This document shows, piece by piece, positions 23,801 through 36,700 of a stretch of 64,000 bases of DNA. The stretch's first letter is position 1, and each line of letters starts with the position of its first letter. Below the pieces are notes generated by a model. It was not told the DNA's origin. It searched no databases and saw only the letters and a list, made by a program, of their open reading frames with translations. The position numbers and the translations under genes were made by a program. The DNA is from Aphidius gifuensis (lineage: Eukaryota; Arthropoda; Insecta; Hymenoptera; Braconidae), in assembly GCF_014905175.1 (NCBI RefSeq), contig NC_057791.1, forward strand, positions 186,001 to 250,000. Reading direction: 5' to 3'.

Positions 23801-24574
23801 TACATCTTTTCATAGCTACATCTTTTCATAGCTACATCTTTTCCTTAGCTACATCTTTTCATAGCTACATCAGCATCTTTTCATAGCTACATCTTTTCAT
23901 AGCTACATCTTTTCATAGCTACATCTTTTTCCATCCCAGCTACATCTTTCATACTTCCGGCATCTTTTCATAGCTTCATCTTTTCGCCTTGCTTCCACAT
24001 CTTTTCATAGCTTCATCTTTTCACGCCAGCTACATCTTTTCCTTAGCTACATCTTTTCCTTAATCTTCCCATCTTTTCCTTAGCTTCACATCTTTTCATA
24101 GCTACATCTTTTCCTTAGCTACATCTTTTCATAGCTACATCTTTTCCTTAGCTACATCTTTTCATAGCTACATCTTTTCCTTAGCTACATCTTTTCATAG
24201 CTACATCTTTTCCTTAGCTACATCTTTTCCTTAGCTACATCTTTTCCTTAGCTACATCTTTTCCTTAGCTACATCTTTTCATAGCTACATCTTTTCCTTA
24301 GCTACATCTTTTCCGCTTCACATCTTTTCATAGCTACATCTTTTCATAGCTACATCTTTTCCTTAGCTACATCTTTTCGCCAGCATCTTTTCCAGCTACA
24401 TCTTTTCGCTACATCTTTCCACATCTTTTCACTCCAGCTACATCTTTTCCTTAGCTTCATCTTTCCTTAGCTTCATCTTTTCATAGCTACATCTTTTCGC
24501 CCAGCTACATCTTTTCATAGCTACATCTTTTCGCCTAGCATCTTTTCATAGCTACATCTCCATAGCTACATCTT
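14843..24574 (+). repeat. 9.7-kb satellite of mixed 17-bp and 16-bp units
   Basis: Head-to-tail units CTTTTCCTTAGCTACAT (17 bp) and CTTTTCATAGCTACAT (16 bp), roughly 580 copies. The 17-bp form dominates on the left (14.85-17 kb); the 16-bp form becomes common to the right. From about 17.6 kb, and heavily after 22.6 kb, units with GCC, GCTTC or shortened pieces appear. Both forms contain a pyrimidine stretch ending in TAG, that is, a minimal 3' splice site, on the same strand as the upstream exon-like blocks. The array begins with TTTATTTTTTCCTTAG|CTACAT, where the acceptor of the exon after 14785 is expected. It ends in an assembly gap, so its true length is unknown. Confidence 0.97.
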
Positions 24575-24674
24575 NNNNNNNNNNNNNNNNNNNNNNNNNN
24601 NNNNNNNNNNNNNNNNNNNNNNNNNNNNNNNNNNNNNNNNNNNNNNNNNNNNNNNNNNNNNNNNNNNNNNNNNN
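24575..24674. other. Assembly gap of exactly 100 N
   Basis: A run of 100 N joins the short-unit satellite to the 141-bp satellite. The round number suggests a placeholder of unknown real size. The junction of the two arrays is therefore not seen. Confidence 0.98.
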
Positions 24675-27600
24675 CAGGTAATGCAGGAGGTGAACTAGAA
24701 TTTGTACAAAATACCTCTTTGCCTGTTCTATGATCCTGTTAAAAAATTAGGGTCGCCACTATTTTTTTTCTAATTGTTTTTAAAGAAATAAAATTTGTTT
24801 TTAAAATATCAGGAGAGCAGGAAATGCAGAATTGAACCAGAAATCAGAAATAAAGCCTCTTTGCCTGTTCTATGATCCTGTTAAAAATTAAGGTCGCCAC
24901 TATTTTTTTCTAATTGTTTTAAGAAATAAAATTTATTTTTGAAATATCAGGAGAAACAGAGTAATAGGTGAAACTAGAAATAAAATAAAATACCTCTTTA
25001 CTTGTTTCTATGATCCTGTTAAAAAATTAGGGTCGCCACTATTTTTTTTCTAATTGTTTTTAAAGAAAGAAATTTATTTTTGAAATATCAGGAGAGCAGG
25101 TAATGCAGGAGGTGAACTAGAATTTGTACAAAATACCTCTTTGCCTGTCCTATGATCCTGTTAAAAAATTAAGGTCGCCACTATTTTTTTTCTAATTGTT
25201 TTTAAAGAAATAAAATTTGTTTTTAAAATATCAGGAGAGCAGGTAATGCAGGAGGTGAACTAGAAATCAAATAAAATACCTCTTTGCCTGTTCTATGATC
25301 CTGTTAAAAAATTAGGGTCGCCACTATTTTTTTTCTAATTGTTTTTAAAGAAATAAATTTATTTTTGAAATATCAGGAGAGCAGGTAATGCAGGAGGTGA
25401 ACTAGAAATCAAATAAAATACCTCTTTGCCTGTTCTATGATCCTGTTAAAAAATTAGGGTCGCCACTATTTTTTTTCTAATTGTTTTTAAAGAAATAAAA
25501 TTATTTTTAAATATCAGGAGAGCAGGTAATGCAGAGGTGAACTAGAAATTGTACAAAATACCTCTTGCCTGTTCTATGATCCTGTTAAAAAATTAAGGTC
25601 GCCACTATTTTTTTTCTAATTGTTTTTAAAAGAAATAAAAATTATTTTTAAAATATCAGGAGAGCAGGTAGGAGGTGAACTAGAAATCAAATAAAATACC
25701 TCTTTGCCTGTTCTATGATCCTGTTAAAAAATTAGGGTCGCCACTATTTTTTTTCTAATTGTTTTTGAGGAAATAAAATTTATTTTTAAAATATCAGGAG
25801 AGCAGGTAACGCAGGAGGTGAACTAGAAATTCAATAAAATACCTCTTTGCTTGTTCTATGATCCTGTTAAAAAATTAATGTCGCCACTATTTTTTTTCTT
25901 ATTGAATTTATATAAATAAAATTTATTTTTAAAATATCAGGAGAGCAGGTAATGCAGGAGGTGAACTAGAAATTGTACAAAAAACCTCTTTGCCTGTTCT
26001 ATGATCCTGTTAAAAAATTAATGTCGCCACTTTTTTTTTTTTAATTGTTTTTGAGGAAATAAAATTTATTTTTAAAATATCAGGAGAGCAGGTAATGCAG
26101 GAGGTGAACTAGAAATCAAATAAAATACCTCTTTGCCTGTTCTATGATCCTGTTAAAAAATTAATGTCGCCACTATTTTTTTTTTTAATTGTTTTTGAGG
26201 AAATAAAATTTATTTTTAAAATATCAGGAGAGCAGGTAATGCAGGAGGTGAACTAGAATTTGTACAAAATACCTCTTTGCTTGTTCTATGATCCTGTTAA
26301 AAAATTAGGGTCACCACTATTTTCTTTCTAATTGTTTTTAAAGAAAGAAATTTATTTTTGAAATATCAGGAGAGCAGGTAATGCAGGAGGTGAACTAGAA
26401 TTTGTACAAAATACCTCTTTGCCTGTTCTATAATCCTGTTAAAAAATTAGGGTCGCCACTTTTTTTTTTCTAATTGTTTTTAGAGAAATAAATTTATTTT
26501 TGAAATATCAGGAGAGCAGGTAATGCAGGAGGTGAACTAGAAATCAAATAAAATACCTCTTTGCCTGTTCTATGATCCTGTTAAAAAATTAGGGTCGCCA
26601 CTATTTTTTCTAATTGTTTTAAAGAAATAAAATTTATTTTGAAATATCAGGAGAGCAGGTAATGCAGGAGGTGAACAGAATTGTACAAAATACCTCTTTG
26701 CTGTTCTATGATCCTGTTAAAAAAATTAGGGTCGCCACTATTTTTCTAATTGTTTTAAAGAAATAAAATTTATTTTTAAAATATATCAGGAGAGCAGAAA
26801 TGCAGGAGAATTGAACTAGAAATCAAATAAAATACCTCTTTGCTTGTTCTATGATCCTGTTAAAAAATTAGGGTCGCCGCTATTTTTTTTCTAATTGTTT
26901 TTAAAAGAAATAAAATTTATTTTGAAATATCAGGAGAGCAGGTAATGCAGGAGGTGAACTAGAAATTGTACAAAATACCTCTTTGCTGTTCTGATCTGTT
27001 ATTGTTAAAAATTAGGGTCGCCACTATTTTTTTTCTAATTGTTTTTGAAGAAATGAAATTTTTTTCTAAAATATCAGGAGAGCAGGTAATGCAGGAGGTG
27101 AACTAGAAATCAAATAAAATACCTCTTTGCCTGTTCTATGATCCTGTTAAAAAATTAGGGTCGCCACTATTTTTTTTCTAATTGTTTTTAAAGAAATAAA
27201 TTTATTTTTGAAATATCAGGAGAGCAGGTAATGCAGGAGGTGAACTAGAATTTGTACAAAATACCTCTTTGCCTGTTCTATGATCCTGTTAAAAAATTAG
27301 GGTCGCCACTATTTTTTTTCTAATTGTTTTTAAAGAAATAAAATTTGTTTTTCGAAATATCAGGAGAGCAGGTAATGCAGGAGGTGAACTAGAAAGCAAA
27401 TAAAATACCTCTTTGCCTGTTCTATGATCCTAATAAAAAACAACATTTTTTAAATTATTTTTTCTATTTTCTGTTAAAGAAATAAATTTTATTTTTGAAA
27501 TATAGGAAAACAGGAATGACTGGAGGTGAACTGGGAATTGTACGAAATACCTCTTTGTTTATTCTATGATCCTGTTCAAATAGATAATTTTTTCTATTTG
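24675..27600 (+). repeat. Satellite of about 21 units of about 141 bp, two alternating forms
   Basis: Units of 139-143 bp begin CAGGTAATGCAGGAGGTGAA and carry TACCTCTTTGCCTGTTCTA, GATCCTGTTAAAAAATTAG and GGTCGCCACTATTTTTT. Two forms differ in the middle: AGAATTTGTACAAAATACC and AGAAATCAAATAAAATACC. In the last eight units they strictly alternate, which suggests a dimer of about 282 bp as the recent duplication unit. GAGGT and ACCTC, flanked by CAGG and CCTG, pair to give a conserved hairpin in nearly every unit. Each unit also has an acceptor-like AAATATCAG and a donor-like GCAG|GTAATG eight bases apart. The last copy (about 27480-27600) is the most diverged. No long open frame. Confidence 0.95.
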
Positions 27601-27723
27601 TTTTTAATGAAATAAATTGACATTGATCCTTCTTAATTATTAGGAAATAATATAATTAAAAATCAAAGACCACGTTTCATCGTCTGTCAAGTTTATTTAA
27701 TTCATTGTTACATATAATTGTTT
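27601..27723. other. 3' flank of the dynein-2 gene
   Basis: A short single-copy stretch between the last satellite unit and the dynein stop codon. It probably holds the dynein 3' untranslated region, so that region would abut or run into the satellite. Confidence 0.5.
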
Positions 27724-30700
27724 TTAATTTGTACCAAAATGAATAATGACGTTCTTTTTGAGCCAATAATCACGTTGTTCATTCAAACATCCAACTGGTA
27801 AAGCACAAATGAATTGTTTCCTACTTGAATCACCATAAACTGGTACATATATCGTATTGTCATCTTCAATATTCAAATCATCATTGTCATTGACAACATA
27901 AGCCAGTTGACATCTCGGCGTTCCAATAATTGATGGAGCATTTTCATCTACTTCTTCGAGACATCCATTATAATCAATTTTACCACCTATAAAATGATTA
28001 AATATTATGAAAATTATATACAACAATTAATCAATAATTTAATTAAACAATTAATCAAATATTGATATGACATACCTGAGATCAAAAGACCATCTAAAAT
28101 AACATAGCATTTCCAATCATTTTTAGTTGAATTATCCATCCATTTAGCACGTAGTGTTAGTCCTTCAATTGAATATCCACATTCTCTCGCTGTATAATGT
28201 TTAAATGCAGCCAAAAATCCTCTTGGTCTTAATAGCCATGATAAATCAATTTTTTTTGATGGTTCAATATTACCACATATTGCACAATGTCGTGATATCA
28301 ATGCATTTACAAAATTCATTACATCACCAGGTCCTTCAGGCCATTTATCCAACCATTTACTTGGTGTGATTAAATTATCAATAATCATGTTTTTTTCTAA
28401 ATCATTTTTAATCATAGACATTAATTCTGATGTTAATCTTAATTCATCAATGAAAAATTGTTTAATAATACTATTGTCTTTCATTAAACTTTCACTGCTT
28501 TGATTATTTTTTAAAATATATTTTTCAATATTAATTTTTAAATCACGTAGTATTTTTAATTCAGCACGTTTAACTGTACGTCTCTCATGGCTACTCAGTG
28601 ATTTACTTGACATATTTTTCAATGTTAAAATAACATTTTCAGATGTTGAATGTTCCCATGCTCTAACAGCATTCGCTGACAAGCCAAAAAATTCAAATGG
28701 TCCATCATTATCAGGTAGTCTTTCAATTGCAATAAATGGATCATTTTTACATGCATCTGTAACTGATAATAAACCAGCCAATTTTTTTCTTCCATTAAAT
28801 ATATCATATGACCAAATTTCACGTAGTATTGCTTCTAATGTTTGCATGTCAAATTTATCCTGTAATCTTCCACCATAAATTGCCACATCAAGTAATCCAC
28901 GACCCTCTTCCCAATCAATATTTGAATTTGATTTTATGACTTTATCAAGAATTAATTGATGGGCAGCTTCAAGATCAGCCTCTGACCATTCGTATGAACG
29001 AATCCAGCCTTGGGGAACAAATCTTCGACGTTCTTGAAGAACAGCATGAAGCCAAGCCAAGACAAATATTCCCTCGGAATTTTTATATTGTGATCCATGA
29101 GAATATAATTGACGTAAAGATCTTTTGAGATTTCTTTTGACACCTTCAGGTGGTTCATATGCAAGCTTATGACAAAGTCCAGCTAATCCTGGATAAAAAT
29201 TATTGCATTCTTCAGTTGTCAGCCAAATTCTAGTTGTCGATTTTTTATCTCTAGTACAAAGAGGACTTCTTAAAATACTATCAAGACGTGAAAGCCAATT
29301 TAGAGCTAATTGAAGATTACTCAATAATATCCAGCCTCCATTTCGACAACTTTTTTCAAGAGCAGCTTCAGCCTGTTCAACTTGACCTTGACCCAATGAA
29401 ATTTCAATAAAACCTTCGGGAATTTTCATTTTTAATGCTAATGCTCGTAATTCTGGTCCAGGATCAGCACCCGGTGATAAAAGTAATAGCACAGGTCTAT
29501 TTAATTTTTTATTATTATTTATTTCACTGTCTATTGTCCATGCTGGTGGTGCTAAATTTTTAACACCCAATTTTTTTGCTGCATATTTACTCAATGACGA
29601 GTGTAAATGATCTGGTCTCAGTGCCTGTACAACTAATACTTTTTGAAAACTATTTAAATTTTCGTCTTTTTGTATATTCATTGGATCTAAAATCCAATCT
29701 TTTTTTAATTTATTTACAACTTGTGGTAAACAATTTACAAGATTTTTAACAGCTCCTCGTCGTTCCTCGGGTATCCATTCTGGAATTTGAAATTCCAAAT
29801 TATCATCTTTTTTAATTGCCGCACCAGCATCGAGCAATAATGCTCGTTCATTATCTGGAACTGGCTCAAGATTAAGTGCCAAGTACAGAGCCAATGTGAG
29901 ACGATGTTTTCTATAAGCAACTTTACAACAATAATTCAAAGTTAATGATATTAATTTTTTTTCTAAATAAATTTCTTGTTCTTTTTTATCATTTGTTGTT
30001 GTGGTGTCTCTTTCACATACAGCTTCTAAATAAATTTCCGTAAATTCTTCAACAGAAAAAACATACAAAGGACTCAATGAAGTTAATGATTTAATTGCTT
30101 TAAAAATTAATGCTGCATATTTTGCTAATCTTTCATGATCCTTTGAACGTTTTGTAATTTGTTCACGAGTTTTTTTATTTTCATCAAGTGCCTTGGCAAT
30201 TTCTTGAGCTTTTTTTTGTGTTTCTTCTAAAGAATTTAAAAGACTATTGCCACCTTGACTTGATTGTGATTCTTGAAGTAAATCTTGTCCTTTTGTTGCA
30301 CCCAATTGTATCAAAAGATCAAGTCTAGCAGCATCCCGTTCACCTGATAATTTTTCTTCAATTTCTAATGCTTGTCTTCTTTGTTTTTCAAGCTCTGGTG
30401 TATCAATTAACAATGCTTTTTCAACAAATCTCTCTGCTAAACTTCTTGAGCCTGCACCAAGAATAATTTTAAATAAAACAGCCTCAGCTTCACTTGGTAT
30501 AGAGTCAAATAAATCTCTTCTTGTTGCAAGAAATAATTTAAAACCTTGTTGACTTGGCAAAGATCTGTCTCCAAGTCGTAGTGATTTTTTTCGTAACAAT
30601 GGAATTAAAACTGATGGTAATTCTACAATTTCTTCAATGAGTAATGCTTTACCAAATCTAACAGCAAGTTCTAATGTTGTTAAAAATTTTGAATCTTCTG

Positions 30701-33700
30701 GTTTTGTTATTTCAAGTTGATTACCAAGATTAGCTTTAATCCACGTTACAGCAACACCTGATGAATCAATAAATAGCGGAACAAGTGGTCCTCTAAGTGC
30801 ACAAGCAGCACCAATAATACTACCAGTATCACCTGGTAAATCTTGTGCACGCCAAAGCAATCTTTCTCTTTCTGAAACTAATAAATCAATTGCACATTTA
30901 CGAAATTTATCATCATCAACATCATTATCATCATTATTTTTTTTAATTTCTGGAGCATGATAAACTAATAATGATGCAACTTCAGCTGCTTCAATATCTA
31001 AACGTTGTTTTCTTGCAGTTAATTCTTCAAATTGACTCTGCCAATCACTGTGTTCGACATTTAATTTTTGTAATAATGCTCTTGCTGTTGCTAGACTTGA
31101 TTCAGTTGATTCAGTACGTAATTGTAATGCAGCAGCACCACGTGAATGTTCAGCCAATTGTTCTTGTAATTTTGCAACACGTGATTCAACTGATGTTAGA
31201 CCAACAGCAAGTCTATCAATTTGTGCTTCAGCTGCTGATAATTTATCAGCTAAAATTCTTTGTTCACGTTCAAGTGGTGCAACTTGTTGTAATATTTGAC
31301 CATATTGAAGATTAGCAAGTACCCAAGCAGCCAATGGTGCTGCTGCAATTGATGCACGTTTAGCTGTTTTTCTTCAAATGATTCTGAACGTTCTTTAACT
31401 AATTTTGCAACAGCATCTAAACTTGATGATGTACTACGACGTGCATCCCATGTACGTATTTCATCTTTAACACCACGTTTTGCTAAAAATGTTTTCATAC
31501 TATTCCATGATGTATCTTTTATTCCCATTAAACGTAATACACCCTCAAGAACATCACGTACAGCTGTTGGTGGTGCACGTAATGAACGTACTTCAGCCAA
31601 TGCATCATTACCAATTCCAGCAACTGATTGAGCTGCAGCTTCAACAAGAGGCTCAACTTTTCCAAGTTCACGCTCAATATCTATTTTACGACGAGCTAAT
31701 TCTTTACTTTCATGCTCAGTATTTATTTTTAATGTTGACATTTCACCACGTTGACCAGTTGCACCACGCATTGTTGCTGTTATTTGTTCAAGTGCTGCAT
31801 TTGCACGACCTTTTTCTTCTTCAAGTTCTTTTCGTTGTTTTTTTGCTTCATTTTCTAATTTAGCAACTCTATCACCTGCTTCACTTAATCGACTAATACC
31901 AGCTTCAAGACTTTCAAGTTTTTCATGAATATCTTGACTCCATTTATTTTTAAGCTCTTGCCATGTTTGTAAAAGTGCCAAAAATCGTGCAGGTGATTGT
32001 TGACTACGTGAAATTCGTAAATGTACATCAACAAGTGTCTTGAGACCTGGTGAAATTGATTGTGTATCAATTATTTTCATTGCCAAATTAGTAAGTGATG
32101 ATTCCATTGTCCACCATTCATTTCCTGGTGAATCAGCAACAAAACAACATTGTTCAACAAGACCAGATGTAACAAGCCAATCTTTTTTTAATTCTGAAGA
32201 GTCAATAATAATGACAACATGTAAAAATTTTTTTAAACGATGATAAAGATATTGATCAAGTGTTCCTGTAAAATCTTCTTGTCTAGAAAAATCAGCTAAT
32301 GGAGCAACAAGACCATCAAGCTCTTCAGGTGTTAATAAACCAGGTATTTCACCTCGTGATATAATAGCACCAGCCAATACTGCTAATCCTTCTTCACGTG
32401 CATGATCTTCCTCAAGTAATAATAAAGTTCTTTCACCATCAATACCAGCTGAATGAACTGCTGCTTTTATTCCAGCTCTACCACGTCCAGGTGCCGAATC
32501 AATAAATCTAAGTGATGAATATGCAGCAGCAAGTTTTGTTGCTGTTTTTCTACCAGCACCAGGACGACCAGCTAAAATAATTCCATGATTATCCGAGCCA
32601 AAAGCCCAACAAAGACCAGCTATTTTATCTAAAAGATTAACTGATAATGTTGCTTTTATTTCTTCACCTTCTCTTGTACATTTTGCAATTGTATTAATAA
32701 TTTCTAAATTCCATTCTTCAATTGATAATGGAACTAGCGTGGCTGTGTTTCCTCCTTTCCAAATGTAGACATCTTTTGTTACTTCATTGTAATCAGAGTT
32801 TCGAGAAATTATTGATGCTCGTAAACGTGTTTGTTCTTTAACAAGTAATTTTGGATAAAATAATCTTTCTCCAGCATCCAAAAGATAGAGTATAATTTCA
32901 CCATTATTTTCTGGTACTGGATATGTCTTTAATGTCTCTGCCCAAATTGTTAAATCTTTTGGTGTCCAATTAAAGCTTGATTCTTTGACTGATGAAATTC
33001 CAGCAAGTGCATCATGCATTGAAGTTGCCAATTGTAATATCCAAGCATCATTTATTAATTTAATATTTTTTATAGATTCTTTCAAGTGTATTTCAACAAT
33101 ATTTATTATGTCTTTTGCACTTGGATATGGTAAATGATGAACTGCCAATAATGCACTTAATCTTGGATGAAGCTTTGTCGATGAATCAGCTGTACAAATT
33201 AATGTTATTGGTAAAGTTGCAAATTCTAAATCATCTTCATGAAAGCCACCTTCTTGTACAACCTGTCTTACTAATTCCTATTGAAAAAAAAAATAAAAAT
33301 AATAAAAATAATTATTATTATTATCATTTATGAATATAATAAAAGAAATAATTATTAATTGATACCTGAAGATCTTTTGAAGCCAAATGAACATCTTCAA
33401 GAATTAAAATAATTTTAGTACCAATTCTTGGTTTATAAATTCGTCCATTGACTGATGATTCCACCTTGACACATGATCTTTTTAATCTTGCAATAAAATC
33501 TTGTGCTCCAAATAGTGACGATCCATGAACGACATTTAAATTATCTGAATCTTTTTTTAAATATTCTAAAATTGCTGAAATAAGACTAGATTTTCCAGCA
33601 CCTCTTGGACCACGTAAAATAACTGGAATTTCTCCTTCAATCCATGGTAATATTGTTGATAGACCTCTTTTCAATTGACTTGACATTGAAATTGGACCAT

Positions 33701-36700
33701 TGTCGGTATTTATTGTATCATGAATTTCACTGAAAGGCTCGAGACGATCAATATCTGTATTATAAAGTATATCAAGAGGTCTTTGAGGATCTGGACACCT
33801 TTAAAAATAAAATAAATAATATTAAATTAAATTAAAAATTATTGTTATTTATTTATTTATTTTTTCTTCTATTTACCATGAATCAATTGTTTGATAAATA
33901 ATTCTTGCCAATTCTTCTCTAGCTTTTGATTCTTCCAATTGCAAACATAATCCTACAATTAATCCAAAACTAATGGAATTTTTAGTAATAGCTTTTGATA
34001 TGTGTAACAAAACAGCTTGAATTAATCCACAAGATGAAATCATTCCACCAGATATCTTCAAGGCAGTATTAATAAATCCAGGAAGATATGAAATAATAAT
34101 ATTTTTAGCTTCTTCATTAATTTCATGAATTTTTTTAGCACCAAGTAAATCGGCTGGATTAACAAGACCAAGATGAATAACTCCAAGTCGCGATACAGTT
34201 GCTGGACTTGCACCAGCAAGTTTATGAGTTTCAAATATAAATTTAACACCAGGACCAAGTTTAATACCAACTCCACTTGACAATGTCAATAATTTATTAT
34301 CATCAAGTGCAGAATTTAATGCTTCAGCCCATCCAGGCTCAACATCACCATTAAATACAATCCAAATTGATGAATTACCTGCTGATGATATTTGTGATGA
34401 TAATAAACCATCTTTCCATTCTCTTGTTTGTGTATCAACTTTACCAAGTAATCTAACACGTGGTATTGCACCTGGATAAATTATAATACGTTTTATATTT
34501 TCACCAATTTTACCAAGTGCCTCAGCAAGTATTTTTATTACTAAACTTTTTCCACTTCCTGATGGTCCAACAATTGCAACACCTGTTCTATTTTTTAAAT
34601 GATCATACAATTGTTCACAACGTTCTGTTAAATCTCCTTTTAAATTTTTACTATCACACAATTCAATTAATGATTTTTTAAATTCTTTTTTATCATCATT
34701 AGTATTGATAGACATTGTTGTATCAATTTGTGGAAATACATCTTTTAATAGACCTAAAAATTTTATTTTATCATTTTCAGTTAATTTTGATAATGTTGCT
34801 GATTTAATTGCCTCAACCAATCGTTCAGTTTCACTTTGATTGTTTGAATTATTATTTGGCATTGCATCAAGTACAGATCTCAGTGATCTTAGACCCCAAT
34901 CATAATGAGGCTGTTTTGATAATAATTTATCTGAAATATCAATTGTCTCAACAAGCTGTCTAGCAAGTGTTGATGCTTCAAGAAAACCAGAACACTCAAG
35001 TAGTGCCTTGACAATATCAGTTTTATCTGGATGTGCCATACCAATTGGTCTAAATAAACGTCCAAGTGAATCAGGTAATTTATTTCTTCCACCATAATCA
35101 CTACCAGCTGGATTCATTGTTATAAATACACAACAATGATGATTTAAACTAACTATTTGATCACCAAGATTAACATGAGATAGTTTATCTCTAACAGCTT
35201 CTTGCAATGGACGTACTAACATTGCAACAGCACTCAATGTTTTTTCTTCAAGACGATTAAATTCATCAAAACAACCCCAAGCACCAGCTTGTGCAAGACC
35301 ACCTAATATTCTTTTCATACTTGTTGAATCCATTCCTTCATCACAATTAAATACAAGAACAAGACGACCTAAAATTGCAGCTAATGCTTTAATACTTTCT
35401 GTTTTACCAGTACCAGCTGGTCCAGTTGGACTACCACCAAGTCCAAGTTTCATTGCTTGTGTTAATGATAAAAAACAACGTTCTGTTAATTTTGTTCTTA
35501 CTAAACCAACAGCAGCACCTTGATACTCAAAACAATATGGAAATTCAGCACCAGCACATTTTATAATAATTGATCCATTATTTGCAACTCTATAAAATCT
35601 CAATTGACGATTCCATAGCCATGTTATATTATCACCATTTTCAATTGTTTTTAATAAATTTCTAGAAATTCCCAAATGATGTACAGTATCTAATAGCAAA
35701 CTTTTAGCTTTTTGAGCAGTTAATTTATCACCAGATTCTTCAAGACCACGAAATTTTGCTCGTTGAATTTCTAAATATTCAATTAATTTTTTTAATGCTA
35801 ATTTACCATTTCGTAAAGCAATTTCACATCTTTCAGTAAACATAATTCTTTCAGCTAATAATAATATTTGTGCTGGATATTGTACCACTGTATTTTTATT
35901 ATTATCATTTAAACATTTATCTAAATTTTGTGATAATGCTTTTTTTATTTCATCTTCAAGATTTTTTAGCCAAATTGGAAGTGGCTCATTTGTATCAATT
36001 GAATTTGGCAAATTTAATATTTCAAATTCTGGTGATATAATTGCTTTTAATTTGCCATTATCACATTTAACTGAGCCAATACCTTGATATAATTTTGGTA
36101 AATGTGAATCAAGACCATTTGGACTACCAGATATTAATTCAAGTAAATCTTCATCACTCAAAAAATATAAACGAGGATATGCTGAACGTTTTTCTTCTAA
36201 AAATTCATCAAGACTACGTTGACAACGATCTAAAATTTCTTTTAAACTAACAAGTGCTGGCATTGGAAGTCGTCTTAATGATGGAACACGAGGATCTCTT
36301 GAAACTTCTCCCATTAAATAACGAAATTCTTTATCAGCACGTGTCCATCTACCTGAATCATTTGGTGCTGCTTCACTACTATAAACTGGCTCTAAATATA
36401 TCCATTTTCTTTGTATTAAACCAAGTACTTTTATTCGTTCTTCAAGTTCAAATAATGCTGTTTCACATCGTGATGCTCTTGCTGAAAATCTCTCATAGCC
36501 TGATGCACCTTTTGCACCTTCAAGTAATAGTTTTAATTCACTTGCACGTGCCAGCAATTCACTGTATTCACCAACTAAATTAATTTTATGATTTTTTGAA
36601 TCTTTTGATTCTTGAAGATGTAAACTTGCTGATGCTTCCCATGCTTCTAATTCAATTAATGCTTGACGTATTCCATTTTCAGCAATAGCCTTTTTTGTTA

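Noticed and set aside
14843..24574. CRISPR array or telomeric repeat
   Set aside because: There are no spacers between units, the host is an animal, and the unit is unlike TTAGG-type telomere repeats.
31250..31371. Programmed frameshift or a small intron in dynein-2
   Set aside because: No intron borders fit, and a missing base in an A-run with intact flanks is simpler.
30971..31863. Plus-strand open frames of 114 and 127 codons within the dynein gene
   Set aside because: Shadows of the dynein coding strand, Leu/Gln/His-rich as expected from reverse reading of its codons.
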